Assembly (NCBI GenBank): GCA_018266615.1
Contig: JAFEAB010000089.1
Coordinates: forward strand, 1 to 64,000
Direction: 5' to 3'
Length of the DNA: 64,000 nucleotides
DNA from: Bacteroidota bacterium
GTDB taxonomy: Bacteria > Bacteroidota > Bacteroidia > Chitinophagales > Chitinophagaceae
Shown piece after piece: positions 8,785 through 17,985 of the stretch. Below the pieces are notes generated by a model. It had not been told where the DNA came from. It made no database searches and worked only from the letters and a program-made list of their open reading frames with translations. The translations under genes were made by a program, and so were the position numbers. Positions within the stretch are counted from its first letter, which is position 1. Every line of letters begins with the position of its first letter.

Positions 8785-10104
8785 TTATTTTTTAGGTAAA
8801 TAATATAATACTACCCGTTGATTTGGATTCAGGTATTCCCGGGCTACCCGTTGAATATCTTCCCGGGTAACTTTACGGATTTCATCCAATTCCACATTGA
8901 TGTGATTGGCATTATGGTAAAAAGTGTATCCATCAGCCAGGTTTTCAGCTACGCTTAATGAACGGTTGTTATTATCCAGAAAATCATTTTCTGCTTTGTT
9001 GCGGATTTTTGTAAACTCTTCCTCCGAAATAAGGCTGGTTTGGAGTTTGGTTACTTCTTCCGACATATCCTGAAGCAGGGTGTCTAATGGCGTGTTGTTA
9101 TTGGGCATGGCGAACAGGATATAGGCGCCATAATCTTCCAGTGCATAGTTAAAGGATCCGGCGAAAAGTGCTTCCTTTTTATCATCCACCATTTTTTTAT
9201 ACATCCGGCTGCTGTTTCCGTTACTTAACACATTGGAGGCCATTTCGAGGGCACGGGAATCAGCACTGGTCATGCCCGGAGTGCGGTAGGCCATCATGAT
9301 GGCAGGGATCTGGATATTGGCATCGTATGCAGTATCCACTATTTCTTTGGTGATGGGGGCTTCCACAAATTTTTGCTTCACCACCGGTGTGCCCGATGGG
9401 ATATCGGCAAAATAGCTTTCTATAAGGGCTTTGGTTTTGGGGATATCGATATCGCCCGCAACCACCAGTACAGCATTACTTGGCGTGTAGAATTTTTTAT
9501 TAAAGGCCTTAAATTCATCGAGGGTAGCCGAATCAAGGTCAGCCATCGATCCAATTGGTACCCAACGGTATGGATGTTTATAAAACAGGAGCTTCATAAT
9601 ATCCCCAATAAAATTCCCATAAGGCTGGTTATCCACCCGAAGCCTTTTTTCTTCTTTCACCACTTCGTTTTGGGTCTTTACCCCTATTTCATTAATTACG
9701 GGATGCATCATCCTTTCACTTTCGAGCCAGAGCCCTGTGGCTAACTGGTTAGCAGGGAATACCTCATAATAAAAGGTACGGTCCTGGGTAGTATTGGCAT
9801 TATTTTGACCGCCGTTTGCGGTAACAATTTTCATGAATTCGCCCCGCTTGATATTTTCTGATCCTTCAAAAAGAAGATGCTCAAAGAAATGGGCGAAGCC
9901 GGTCCGATTGGGTTGTTCGTCTTTACTTCCCACATGGTACATTACAGAAATTGTAACTACGGGTGCAGAATTATCCTGGGAGAGGATTACCGGTAACCCG
10001 TTTTTGAGTTTGTACTCAATATATTTTACTTTCTGGCTGAAGGCAGGAGCCAACAGGGCAAGTAAAGAGAGTGTACAAAAAATTTTTTTCATATCTTTTA
10101 TCAT
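8785..10104 (-). CDS. M16-family zinc metallopeptidase, catalytic subunit
   Basis: Secreted M16B peptidase of 439 residues, with a signal peptide (KKIFCTLSLLALLAPAFSQ). The inverted zinc motif HxxEH is intact as GFAHFFEHLLFEG (about residues 65-77), and the distal Glu region (TQNEVVKEEKR) follows. It is the first gene of a two-gene operon with the inactive M16 homologue, consistent with an alpha/beta heterodimer acting in the periplasm or at the outer membrane. The start is ATG 10104; the internal ATG at 10092 gives the same signal peptide with four residues fewer. Confidence 0.92.
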   Translation of the reverse strand: MIKDMKKIFCTLSLLALLAPAFSQKVKYIEYKLKNGLPVILSQDNSAPVVTISVMYHVGSKDEQPNRTGFAHFFEHLLFEGSENIKRGEFMKIVTANGGQNNANTTQDRTFYYEVFPANQLATGLWLESERMMHPVINEIGVKTQNEVVKEEKRLRVDNQPYGNFIGDIMKLLFYKHPYRWVPIGSMADLDSATLDEFKAFNKKFYTPSNAVLVVAGDIDIPKTKALIESYFADIPSGTPVVKQKFVEAPITKEIVDTAYDANIQIPAIMMAYRTPGMTSADSRALEMASNVLSNGNSSRMYKKMVDDKKEALFAGSFNYALEDYGAYILFAMPNNNTPLDTLLQDMSEEVTKLQTSLISEEEFTKIRNKAENDFLDNNNRSLSVAENLADGYTFYHNANHINVELDEIRKVTREDIQRVAREYLNPNQRVVLYYLPKK

Positions 10105-10293
10105 TTGAGTGGCAAAATTAGCCCGATATGCAGTGACAGCGAAATATAAATTTGGTTCTTGATGAATGGCGGATCTGCCGTATTTCCGTTTTATTTTTCA
10201 GGGATGACCGGTAGAAATCAGTTTTTCAACTAGTTTTTACCTGAAATTTCCCAATCTGTATTTACTTTTAATAGATAAAAAAATATCATTATA

Positions 10294-11853
10294 ATGAGTG
10301 ATGCATCTGGATTTGTTGAAGCCATAAAGGCCGGGTACAGCTTTAAAGGGGAAGCTCCCCAAATTGGTTGTGGTATGTTGAATGGTGAAGTAATCTCCGA
10401 AGCGGGGGTTTTTCTTCCCCTGAAAACAATGAACCGCCACGGCCTCATTGCAGGCGCTACCGGTACGGGGAAAACAAAAACCCTTCAAATGATTAGTGAG
10501 TTTCTGAGTGATGCTTCCGTTCCAGTATTGGTACTGGACATTAAGGGAGATCTAAGCGGTATTGCAGCAGAAGGCGCTTCCAACGATAAAATTGCAGACA
10601 GATATAATAAACTCCACCTTACCTATACGCCGGCAAAGTATCCTGCGGAATTATTAACGCTTACCGGAAAAAATGGAGTGAAACTAAGAGCAACGGTTAG
10701 CGAATTCGGACCGGTATTGCTTAGCAAAATCCTGGGCTTAAACGATACCCAGGGTGGGGTGGTGGCACTGATATTCAAGTATTGTGACGACAATAAACTT
10801 CCCCTCCTCGATTTGAAAGACCTTACCAAAATGTTGCAATACATCAGCGATGAAGGCAAAGGGGACATTGAAAAAGTTTATGGAAAAATTTCAAGTACCT
10901 CTACGGGAACCATACTTCGGAAAGTGATTGAATTGCAGCAACAGGGCGGTGATATCTTTTTTGGTGAGAAAAGCTTTGAAACCGACGACCTCCTGCGTAT
11001 TAATTCTGATGGGAAGGGTATGATTAATATACTTCGGGTTTCCGATATGCAGGACAGGCCCAAGTTGTTCTCCTCTTTTATGCTGCAAATGCTGGCCGAA
11101 CTGTATGCCACATGCCCCGAAGAAGGCGATATGGATAAACCTAAACTGGTCATGTTTATTGATGAAGCACACCTGATATTCCAGGAAGCAAGCAATGAAT
11201 TAATAAAGCAGATTGAAACAGTAGTTAAATTAATCCGATCGAAGGGAATTGGCATTTTCTTTTGCACCCAAAATCCAATGGATGTACCGGCTTCGGTGTT
11301 GGCCCAATTGGGACTCAAAGTGCAGCATGCACTGCGGGCATTTACCGCAGCCGACCGGAAAACCATAAAACAAACGGCCGAGAATTATCCGGAAACCAAT
11401 TTTTATAAAACCGAAGACCTGATTACTCAGTTAGGCATCGGAGAGGCGCTTATGACCATGCTAAATGAAAAGGGTATCCCAACACCCCTGGTTCATGTTA
11501 TGCTATGCTCGCCCCGGAGCAGGATGGATGTGCTTACCGATCAGGAAGTGGCTCAAATAAATGCATCCTCTAAATTGGTTGCCAAATACAACCAGGATAT
11601 GGACAGCCGGAGTGCCTATGAAATACTGAATGAAAAGCTGCAAATCGCAAGTGAAAAAGACGAAGAAAATAAGCCTGCATCCAAAAAGGAAGATAAGCCG
11701 GAGCCTTCCACACTGGAAAAAATAGCAGATAATAGCATTGTAAAAAGTATGGTTCGGACCGCTGGAAATACGATTGTGAGGTCGTTGTTAGGGGTAATTG
11801 GGCTGGGAGGAAGTACCCGGAGGCGATCCTCGTCAAAAAATTCCTGGTTTTAA
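10294..11853 (+). CDS. HerA-like ATPase, DUF853 (YjgR) family
   Basis: P-loop ATPase of 519 residues. Walker A is GATGTGKTKT (about residues 53-62), Walker B KLVMFIDEAHLIF, and there is a conserved IGIFFCTQNPMDVP segment. These match the DUF853/YjgR branch of the HerA/FtsK superfamily. The C-terminus (from about residue 440) is Lys/Glu-rich, then ends in a basic Ser/Arg tail (RRRSSSKNS). The family's biological role is not established; a DNA-related motor is the usual guess. It is a single gene with no HerA-NurA partner nearby. Confidence 0.88.
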   Translation: MSDASGFVEAIKAGYSFKGEAPQIGCGMLNGEVISEAGVFLPLKTMNRHGLIAGATGTGKTKTLQMISEFLSDASVPVLVLDIKGDLSGIAAEGASNDKIADRYNKLHLTYTPAKYPAELLTLTGKNGVKLRATVSEFGPVLLSKILGLNDTQGGVVALIFKYCDDNKLPLLDLKDLTKMLQYISDEGKGDIEKVYGKISSTSTGTILRKVIELQQQGGDIFFGEKSFETDDLLRINSDGKGMINILRVSDMQDRPKLFSSFMLQMLAELYATCPEEGDMDKPKLVMFIDEAHLIFQEASNELIKQIETVVKLIRSKGIGIFFCTQNPMDVPASVLAQLGLKVQHALRAFTAADRKTIKQTAENYPETNFYKTEDLITQLGIGEALMTMLNEKGIPTPLVHVMLCSPRSRMDVLTDQEVAQINASSKLVAKYNQDMDSRSAYEILNEKLQIASEKDEENKPASKKEDKPEPSTLEKIADNSIVKSMVRTAGNTIVRSLLGVIGLGGSTRRRSSSKNSWF

Positions 11854-11865
11854 ACCGGTTTTTCT

Positions 11866-11890
11866 ATAATTATTTAAATTAAATAATTAT
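11866..11890. repeat. Perfect AT-only inverted repeat (12-bp arms, 1-base spacer)
   Basis: ATAATTATTTAA and TTAAATAATTAT are separated by a single A. The position, 13 bases after the DUF853 stop, suggests an mRNA 3' end structure. It is followed by A-rich rather than T-rich sequence, so it is not a classical terminator. Confidence 0.6.
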
Positions 11891-12072
11891 ATAATATCTA
11901 TAGCCCTGATAATAAATTTACGAAAAAGTAAAATTTATAAAATATTAAAAATTTCCCGGTTATCTTGGTGCTTTTATTGGAATTGTTTAAAGAATTCAGA
12001 TATTCTTTATAGAATTTAATAAAATTATTATTTTTTGTAGGAATAATAATTTAGCATAATTTAAAAAAATAC

Positions 12073-12103
12073 TTGGATTAAACCAGAACTAAGTATATCT
12101 TCG
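12073..12103 (+). promoter_or_regulatory. Candidate Bacteroidota promoter upstream of an orphan terminator
   Basis: TTG at 12073-12075 and TATCTTCG at 12096-12103 are 20 bases apart, matching TTG-N20-TAnnTTTG with one mismatch in the -7 box. Transcription would start near 12110, facing a terminator about 60 bases on. No gene follows on this strand. Confidence 0.4.
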
Positions 12104-12109
12104 TCTTGG

Positions 12110-12170
12110 TTTTTCATAGGATATTGGATTTTAAAGCGGGACTAGATTTCTATCTTGGTCCCTTTTTTTT
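12110..12170 (+). ncRNA. Candidate small RNA (about 60 nt) ending in an intrinsic terminator
   Basis: Inferred only from a promoter-like pair followed by a terminator with no reading frame between them. The 3' part folds as GGGAC...GTCCC with an inner AGAT/ATCT helix and ends in eight T residues. It could instead be a distal terminator of the DUF853 transcript. Confidence 0.3.
12138..12170 (+). terminator. Strong plus-strand intrinsic terminator
   Basis: GGGAC (12138-12142) pairs with GTCCC (12058+100 = 12158-12162), with an inner AGAT/ATCT helix, then T8 at 12163-12170. The T-run is on the plus strand only, so it does not serve recQ on the other strand. Confidence 0.7.
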
Positions 12171-12175
12171 GCACT

Positions 12176-14089
12176 TTATTTTCCTTTAAGTCTCAATTTA
12201 TTTCCTTCAACCCGAATTACTTTACCTTCTGCCAATAGAAAATTGATTGCTTCCCACACTGCATCATCCGGGTAAGATTTTAAGGTTTCCAAAAGGGTTG
12301 AGATAGCTGTTGGGGTTTCAGAAATGGTAATTTCAATTGCGGAGGCAATATTTTTGAATTGGCTTGAATTTATTCGGTTCTTTCTTCTTCGGATGCAGTT
12401 ATCACAAATCTGGCAATCTTTAATTCCCTGGTCATTAAAGTATCTCCCAATATATACCGACCTGCAAATTTCGGTTTCATTGGCGTACCCGGTTAAAGAT
12501 CTAAGCTGTTCTCTAAAGTTTTCCTTCCTTTCCCTGAGTAGCTTCAGGTTAATTTTAAATGCATCCTCATACATCCGGTTTTGCAGCAGGCTGATCTCTG
12601 GTTTTTGTGATCCTGCCGTATAGGACACGATACCATTTGCCTGCATCAACAATAGTCCCTTTTTTATCTGGATGGAGGAAGTTTTAAGCTGTTTTGCCAG
12701 TAATGATTCATATAATGGGGTTTCATTATGAAAAATTCCCTCGTAATTACGAAGAAGGGTTTGAATAAGTTCTTTGTTGGAAGGATATCGCTTTTCAAAG
12801 TCATTCAGTTCATCCCTGTTAACCTTAAATTCCAACCGGGATGGTTTGTTGGCGCCCGGGCTTAGTTCAATCAATCCTTCTTCCACAAAAACCTTTAGAG
12901 CCGATTCGGCCAGGGGCATACTAATTTTAAAATTATCTGCAAAAAGAGGCAGGTCGAAATCAAATGACAGCCCTTCTCCTGCACCGGCTGCAACCTGGAG
13001 GTGGTTCATTAATGCGGAATATGTCTTCTTTAATATTTCGAAGCCGGGGTATCGGTTGTTTATTTTTTCCTCCAGGTCGTTCAGCGATTTCCCTTCATGC
13101 AGCAATATCGCATACGATTTATTGCCGTCTCTTCCCGCGCGCCCTGCCTCCTGGTAATAGTTTTCAAGACAGTCCGGGATATCAAAATGAATAACCGTAC
13201 GCACATCGGGTTTATCAATTCCCATCCCAAATGCATTGGTGCTAACCATAATTCTTACCTGATTCTGTATCCATTTATTTTGGGCTGCCGTTCTATCTTC
13301 CGATGATAATCCGGCATGGTAGGCGGCAGCCGGGATTTTATTTTTGATCAGTAAATCGGCAAGCTGTTGGGTTAGCTTCCTGCTATTACAATACACAATT
13401 CCGGAACCCGGTACATTCCGTAAAATTTCTAAAATTTTGTGCTGTTTAGATTGCGGAATAAATCCGCTATAAGAAAGATTGGGTCTTTCGAATGACTGTC
13501 TGAATATGCGATGATTCTTTCCAAACAGGAGTTTTTCGCAAATATCATCCTGCACTTTTTGGGTAGCCGATGCAGTAAGAGCGATAATAGGAACCCGTGG
13601 GAGTTCCTGCCTTAGCTTTGAAATCCTTAAATAGGTAGGTCTGAAATCGTATCCCCATTGCGAAATACAATGGGCTTCATCCACGGCTATTAACGAAGGT
13701 TTAATGGCGGGAAGATACTCCCTGAATAATTCTGTTTCCAACCTTTCGGGCGAAACATAAAGAAATTTATAATTGCCAAATGCGGCATTACTCAACGTAT
13801 TTTTCACTTCAGCGTAACGCATTCCCGAATGAACCACCAGCACATGGATACCTCGTTTTTTCAGGTTTTCTGCCTGGTCGTTCATCAATGCAATGAGCGG
13901 GCTTACAACCAGGCAAATTCCTTCCATTGCCAGGGCAGGAATCTGAAAGCAAATCGATTTGCCGCCGCCTGTTGGGAGGATGGCCAGGCTGTCGTTTCCC
14001 TGCAATACCGATTCAATGATTTCCCGCTGCAGAGGCCGGAAACGATCGTACCCCCAATAGTTCTTTAATATCTGGGAAATGTCCTTCAA
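12176..14089 (-). CDS. recQ: ATP-dependent DNA helicase RecQ
   Basis: RecQ helicase of 637 residues. Walker A is LPTGGGKSICFQIPAL, followed by the DEAH box VDEAHCISQWGYDFRP, the QAGRAGRDG motif VI region, and a zinc-binding RecQ-C-terminal part with clustered cysteines (CRSVYIGRYFNDQGIKDCQI, then CDNC). The final 80 residues do not show a clear HRDC domain. The only start that keeps the conserved N-terminus (ISQILKNYWGYDRFRPLQ) is the TTG at 14089. It lies 34 bases downstream of copA on the same strand and may be cotranscribed. Confidence 0.94.
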   Translation of the reverse strand: MKDISQILKNYWGYDRFRPLQREIIESVLQGNDSLAILPTGGGKSICFQIPALAMEGICLVVSPLIALMNDQAENLKKRGIHVLVVHSGMRYAEVKNTLSNAAFGNYKFLYVSPERLETELFREYLPAIKPSLIAVDEAHCISQWGYDFRPTYLRISKLRQELPRVPIIALTASATQKVQDDICEKLLFGKNHRIFRQSFERPNLSYSGFIPQSKQHKILEILRNVPGSGIVYCNSRKLTQQLADLLIKNKIPAAAYHAGLSSEDRTAAQNKWIQNQVRIMVSTNAFGMGIDKPDVRTVIHFDIPDCLENYYQEAGRAGRDGNKSYAILLHEGKSLNDLEEKINNRYPGFEILKKTYSALMNHLQVAAGAGEGLSFDFDLPLFADNFKISMPLAESALKVFVEEGLIELSPGANKPSRLEFKVNRDELNDFEKRYPSNKELIQTLLRNYEGIFHNETPLYESLLAKQLKTSSIQIKKGLLLMQANGIVSYTAGSQKPEISLLQNRMYEDAFKINLKLLRERKENFREQLRSLTGYANETEICRSVYIGRYFNDQGIKDCQICDNCIRRRKNRINSSQFKNIASAIEITISETPTAISTLLETLKSYPDDAVWEAINFLLAEGKVIRVEGNKLRLKGK

Positions 14090-14123
14090 GAAAAATTTTC
14101 GCTAAGTTAACGTCGGTAAAGGC

Positions 14124-16259
14124 TCAGGTAACTTTTTTAAATTTAAGCCAAAGTGAATTTAATGCCAGCACCACATCACTGAAGCCCATTGCAAATGCAG
14201 CAAACCGGGGTGCCATAAAACCCATTGCGGCAGCCGGAATGGCAACAATATTATATATAAAGGCCCAAAACAGGTTGCTGCGAATAGTTAGGAAAGTATG
14301 TTTTCCCAGGCCCATAGAAAGGGGGAGTTGTTTTAATCCGGAATTCATCAAAACCACCTGCGAGCTTTGGAGGGCGAGGTGAGACGCATCGCTCATTGAG
14401 ATCCCGACTGCCGCTTTTGCCAATGCAGGGGCATCATTTATTCCATCGCCTACCATCACCACCGGCGAAATTTTATTCAGGGACTCTATTTTTTTTAGTT
14501 TTTCATCTGGTTTAAAGCCGGCAAAATATTTTTTAATTCCTAACTCCCTGGCCAGCGCCGATACTTTTTCTTCACTATCCCCACTGAGCAGGATGGTTTC
14601 CATTCCTTTTTGATGCAGGTAAGCAATAACTTCAGCCGCTTCGGGCCTTACGGTATCCGACAAATCGAACCAACCCTGCAGGGCTCCATTTTTAAACAGG
14701 TATGCCGTATGCCCGGGCTCGGGTTGGGTTCCCTGTTTATAAAAATCGGTTGAACCCAGTTCCCACACATTTCCTTCTTTATCTTTTGCCCTCATGCCGG
14801 TTCCTTTTATTTCAGACACTTCAAACAACGGGTTTGGCACAACAGTGTCCCAAATTCGAATTACCGCACGGGCAAGGGGATGGGTAGAGTATTTTTCGAG
14901 AGAAACAATTATTTTTTTGAACTCATCCTCATTCATTAGGGTATGCATGTCCGATAGAGTGAATTGCCCTAAGGTGAGCGTCCCTGTTTTGTCGAAGACC
15001 ACCGTTTTAATATGCTTAAACAATTCGAGACTTTTAGCATCCCTGAATAAGACCCCCTGTTTTGCGGCGCGCCCCAGCCCCACGGCAATGGCAGCCGGCG
15101 TGGCTAACCCCATGGCACAGGGGCAACTGATAACCAGCACAGCTATGCTACGCATTAATGAGGATGTGCCGGAAACATGAAACCCAAAATAATTGATCAG
15201 GAATGTGAGAATGGCGATTCCTATTACAGCCGGAACAAAAATAGCGCTGATCTTATCGGCCAGTTGTTGCAAGGGCGGCCTTTCCGCCTCGGCATTTTTT
15301 ACCATGGTAATAATAGTGCTCAGTACCGTATCTTTTCCAACGGCAGTTACCTGGGCTTTACAACTACCATCCTCAATAATACTACCCCCAATAAGCTGGT
15401 CCTTTTTTGTTTTGGTGAGGGGGCGGCTCTCTCCGGTTAGTAGGGCTTCGCTTACTTCTACATTCCCTGAAAGGATTTTACAATCGGCCGGTACCTGCTC
15501 CCCCGTCCGAATCAAAACCAGGTCGCCCACTTTTAACTGGGCACTTTCCACCTGAAAGACCTGTTCCTGGTATTTATCATCAAAGGCAATCATATTGGCC
15601 ATTACCACTTGTTGAGCCGATAATTTTTTCAGTTCCTTTTGCGTTGCATCCACCGAAATATGTTCTACATATTCTCCCAGGAAAACCAACGTGATAATGG
15701 TAGCGGCAGTTTCATAAAAAATATAATCGGGGCCAAGGTTGCCCAGTGTTCCCACCAGGCTATACACAAAAGCGGCTGTGGCGCCCATCGCAATCAATAC
15801 ATCCATATTGGGGTATCCCTTTCGAAGGCTTCGCAGGGCGCTCTTCCCAAAATACCCCATGCCCACAACAAATACCGGAAGGCAAATAAAAAGCTGGATC
15901 CAGGGGTTCATTAAAAAGTGGATATGCCAGGGTAGCATGTGCAGCATGAGCACAAGAGTAAACGGCAGGCAAAATAAAAACCGGTGAAGATGGGATGTAA
16001 ATTTCAGGTTGAATCTATTTTGCTTAACCGGTTCGGCAGTTATGCCGGATGCAACGGTGCTAGTAACCTTATAGCCTAATTCCGATATACCCTGTTTTAG
16101 CCTATCTGCAGAAACAGTGCCCAAATGTTTAAAACTGATATCGCCCCCAATAAAATTCACTTTTACTTCTTCCTGGCCTTCTTTCTCAAGGTATTTGCGG
16201 ATAGAAAGGGCACAATTGGTGCAATGCATACCCTCAACCCGCCATTCAATTTTTTCCAT
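14124..16259 (-). CDS. copA: Cu(+)-translocating P1B-type ATPase (CopA-like)
   Basis: P1B-type heavy-metal ATPase of 711 residues in the inner membrane. It has a single N-terminal metal-binding domain with GMHCTNC (Cys13, Cys16), the actuator motif TGES (275-278), the transmembrane CPC (379-381), phosphorylated Asp423 in DKTGTLT, the HP motif in STHPLARAV, and GDGINDAP near the C-terminus. CPC with a GMxCxxC domain is the signature of Cu(I)/Ag(I) exporters. It is divergent from tsaE. Copper-responsive control cannot be confirmed, since no regulator is adjacent. Confidence 0.92.
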   Translation of the reverse strand: MEKIEWRVEGMHCTNCALSIRKYLEKEGQEEVKVNFIGGDISFKHLGTVSADRLKQGISELGYKVTSTVASGITAEPVKQNRFNLKFTSHLHRFLFCLPFTLVLMLHMLPWHIHFLMNPWIQLFICLPVFVVGMGYFGKSALRSLRKGYPNMDVLIAMGATAAFVYSLVGTLGNLGPDYIFYETAATIITLVFLGEYVEHISVDATQKELKKLSAQQVVMANMIAFDDKYQEQVFQVESAQLKVGDLVLIRTGEQVPADCKILSGNVEVSEALLTGESRPLTKTKKDQLIGGSIIEDGSCKAQVTAVGKDTVLSTIITMVKNAEAERPPLQQLADKISAIFVPAVIGIAILTFLINYFGFHVSGTSSLMRSIAVLVISCPCAMGLATPAAIAVGLGRAAKQGVLFRDAKSLELFKHIKTVVFDKTGTLTLGQFTLSDMHTLMNEDEFKKIIVSLEKYSTHPLARAVIRIWDTVVPNPLFEVSEIKGTGMRAKDKEGNVWELGSTDFYKQGTQPEPGHTAYLFKNGALQGWFDLSDTVRPEAAEVIAYLHQKGMETILLSGDSEEKVSALARELGIKKYFAGFKPDEKLKKIESLNKISPVVMVGDGINDAPALAKAAVGISMSDASHLALQSSQVVLMNSGLKQLPLSMGLGKHTFLTIRSNLFWAFIYNIVAIPAAAMGFMAPRFAAFAMGFSDVVLALNSLWLKFKKVT

Positions 16260-16309
16260 ATTGCAAAATTATTTAAGGCTCCATAGAAGTGAATTGTTAA
16301 TTACAAAAA

Positions 16310-16317
16310 TATCTTTG
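16310..16317 (+). promoter_or_regulatory. -7 promoter box upstream of tsaE
   Basis: TATCTTTG, a perfect TAnnTTTG match, ends only 4 bases before the tsaE ATG, implying a leaderless or nearly leaderless mRNA. No TTG lies at the ideal distance upstream. Confidence 0.5.
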
Positions 16318-16321
16318 CATC

Positions 16322-16738
16322 ATGGTTGTGGAATTTTCATTGGAAAAAGTAAATGACGTGGCAAAGCGCCTCCTCGCCCAGGCAGCAGGTTACCAGGTAC
16401 TGGCTTTGCAGGGGTCTATGGGAGTAGGAAAAACCACCCTTATTACGGCTATGTGCAGGGAACTTGGCATTACCGATACCATCAGCAGTCCCACTTTTTC
16501 CATTATTAATGAGTACCAAAAACCGGGTTCCTCTTCAGCGGTTTACCATATCGATTTATACCGCTTACAATCGAAGGCAGAGGCAGTGAATGCCGGGGTA
16601 GAAGATTGTTTATATAACGGAGGGCTCAGTTTTGTGGAATGGCCCGAAAAATTTCCGGAAATATTCCCACCCCAAACCCTGCATTGTAAACTTACAATTG
16701 TTGGAGAATCGCTTCGCAGGCTGGAAATAATTTTGTAA
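16322..16738 (+). CDS. tsaE: tRNA t6A37 biosynthesis ATPase TsaE
   Basis: Small P-loop ATPase of 138 residues that works with TsaB and TsaD to place threonylcarbamoyl on adenosine 37 of ANN-decoding tRNAs. Walker A is GSMGVGKT at residues 31-38, followed by the family motifs ISSPTFSIINEY and YHIDLYRL, and the C-terminal FVEWPEK. Length is normal. Its partner TsaB is encoded at about 55.4-56.1 kb; TsaD is not in the window. It is followed 32 bases later by alanine dehydrogenase on the same strand. Confidence 0.95.
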   Translation: MVVEFSLEKVNDVAKRLLAQAAGYQVLALQGSMGVGKTTLITAMCRELGITDTISSPTFSIINEYQKPGSSSAVYHIDLYRLQSKAEAVNAGVEDCLYNGGLSFVEWPEKFPEIFPPQTLHCKLTIVGESLRRLEIIL

Positions 16739-16770
16739 ATTGATTGCCTGCTATTGCAGGCCCAGAAACT

Positions 16771-17985
16771 ATGGCAACCAACTTTCCTTTTGTATCCCCA
16801 TCTTTCTCCTATGAAACCCTGGAAGAAACCCTTGATGTAAAACCGAAAGTGGAAGAGTTATGTATCGGGATACCTCACGAAACCTCCTTTATTGAAAACC
16901 GGATAGCCCTTACACCCGATGCAGTTAGTGTTATTGTAGCCAATGGGCACAAAGTGAATATTGAGTCCAATGCGGGTATTGGCGCCAATTATTCGGATAA
17001 GGACTACAGCGATGCCGGAGCTAAAATATTGTTTTCCAAGAAGGATGTTTTCGAAAGCGATGTAGTGGTAAAAAGCGCACCGGTGAGTGAAGAAGACTGT
17101 AATTACTTAAAGCCTAATCAATATATCATTTCGCCTATTCACCTGCCGGTGATGAAAAAATCTATCCTCGAGAAAATGATGGAGAAGCGGATTACCGCTT
17201 TAAGTTTCGAGAATTTAAAGGATGCTACAGGCCATAACCCGATTGTAAGAAGCATGAGTGAAATTGCCGGTAGCGCGGTGATGCTCATTGCAGGGCAGTA
17301 CCTGAGCAATGCCAACAACGGGAAAGGGGTATTGGTAGGGGGAATCAGCGGGATCCCACCCACCAAAGTAATTATCATCGGAGCCGGTATTGTTGGGGAG
17401 TATGCAGCCCGCACGGCGCTTGCCATGGGAGCCAGTGTAAAAATATTTGACAATAGTATTTATCGGTTAAAACGATTGCAGAATAATATCAGTGGGCGTT
17501 TATGGACTTCCGTTATAGAACCGAAAATCCTGGCCAAACAATTAAAAACCTGTGATGTGGCTGTAGGGGCCCTGAGCGGTAACGGCGGGCGTACCCCGGT
17601 GGTGGTAACAGAGGAAATGGTTAGCCAAATGCGCCCAGGCTCGGTGATTGTGGATGTGAGCATCGATCATGGCGGATGCTTTGAGTCGAGTGTGGTTACC
17701 ACCCACGAAATACCCACCTTCACCAAATATGATGTGATCCATTATTGTGTTCCCAATATTCCAAGCGGGTTCGCCCGCACTGCTTCCCAGGCCATAAGCA
17801 ATATCCTCATGCCGTTGTTGCTCGAAACGGCGGATGAAGGTGGGATCGATAATGTAATTTGGCACAAAATCAATATCCGCAGTGGGATTTACCTGTTTAA
17901 AGGGTGCCTTACTAATTTTTATCTCAGCGAAAGGTTCGATTTAAAATATACCGACCTCAACCTCCTCATTGCGAGCCGGCGTTAA
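16771..17985 (+). CDS. ald: Alanine dehydrogenase
   Basis: NAD-dependent alanine dehydrogenase family, 404 residues from the ATG at 16771; a frame extension to TTG 16744 looks non-coding. The N-terminal catalytic domain shows IGIPHETSFIENRIALTP, with the Arg/Lys region typical of the AlaDH/PNT family. The NAD-binding fold has VIIIGAGIVGEYAARTALAMGA, and VDVSIDHGGCFE and YCVPNIPSGFARTAS follow. Roles are reversible conversion of alanine to pyruvate and ammonium. Compared with classical Ald (about 370 residues) it has an N-terminal extension of about 40 residues. Its stop overlaps the convergent ABC ATPase gene by 4 bases. Confidence 0.9.
   Translation: MATNFPFVSPSFSYETLEETLDVKPKVEELCIGIPHETSFIENRIALTPDAVSVIVANGHKVNIESNAGIGANYSDKDYSDAGAKILFSKKDVFESDVVVKSAPVSEEDCNYLKPNQYIISPIHLPVMKKSILEKMMEKRITALSFENLKDATGHNPIVRSMSEIAGSAVMLIAGQYLSNANNGKGVLVGGISGIPPTKVIIIGAGIVGEYAARTALAMGASVKIFDNSIYRLKRLQNNISGRLWTSVIEPKILAKQLKTCDVAVGALSGNGGRTPVVVTEEMVSQMRPGSVIVDVSIDHGGCFESSVVTTHEIPTFTKYDVIHYCVPNIPSGFARTASQAISNILMPLLLETADEGGIDNVIWHKINIRSGIYLFKGCLTNFYLSERFDLKYTDLNLLIASRR

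Larger units (their letters stand above)
11854..12175. other. AT-rich intergenic region with palindrome and candidate small transcript
   Basis: 322 bases between convergent genes (DUF853 and recQ). It contains AAACCGGTTT followed by T-residues just after the DUF853 stop (a possible terminator), a 12-bp inverted repeat, a promoter-like pair of boxes and a strong plus-strand terminator. No protein-coding frame is credible. Confidence 0.6.
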
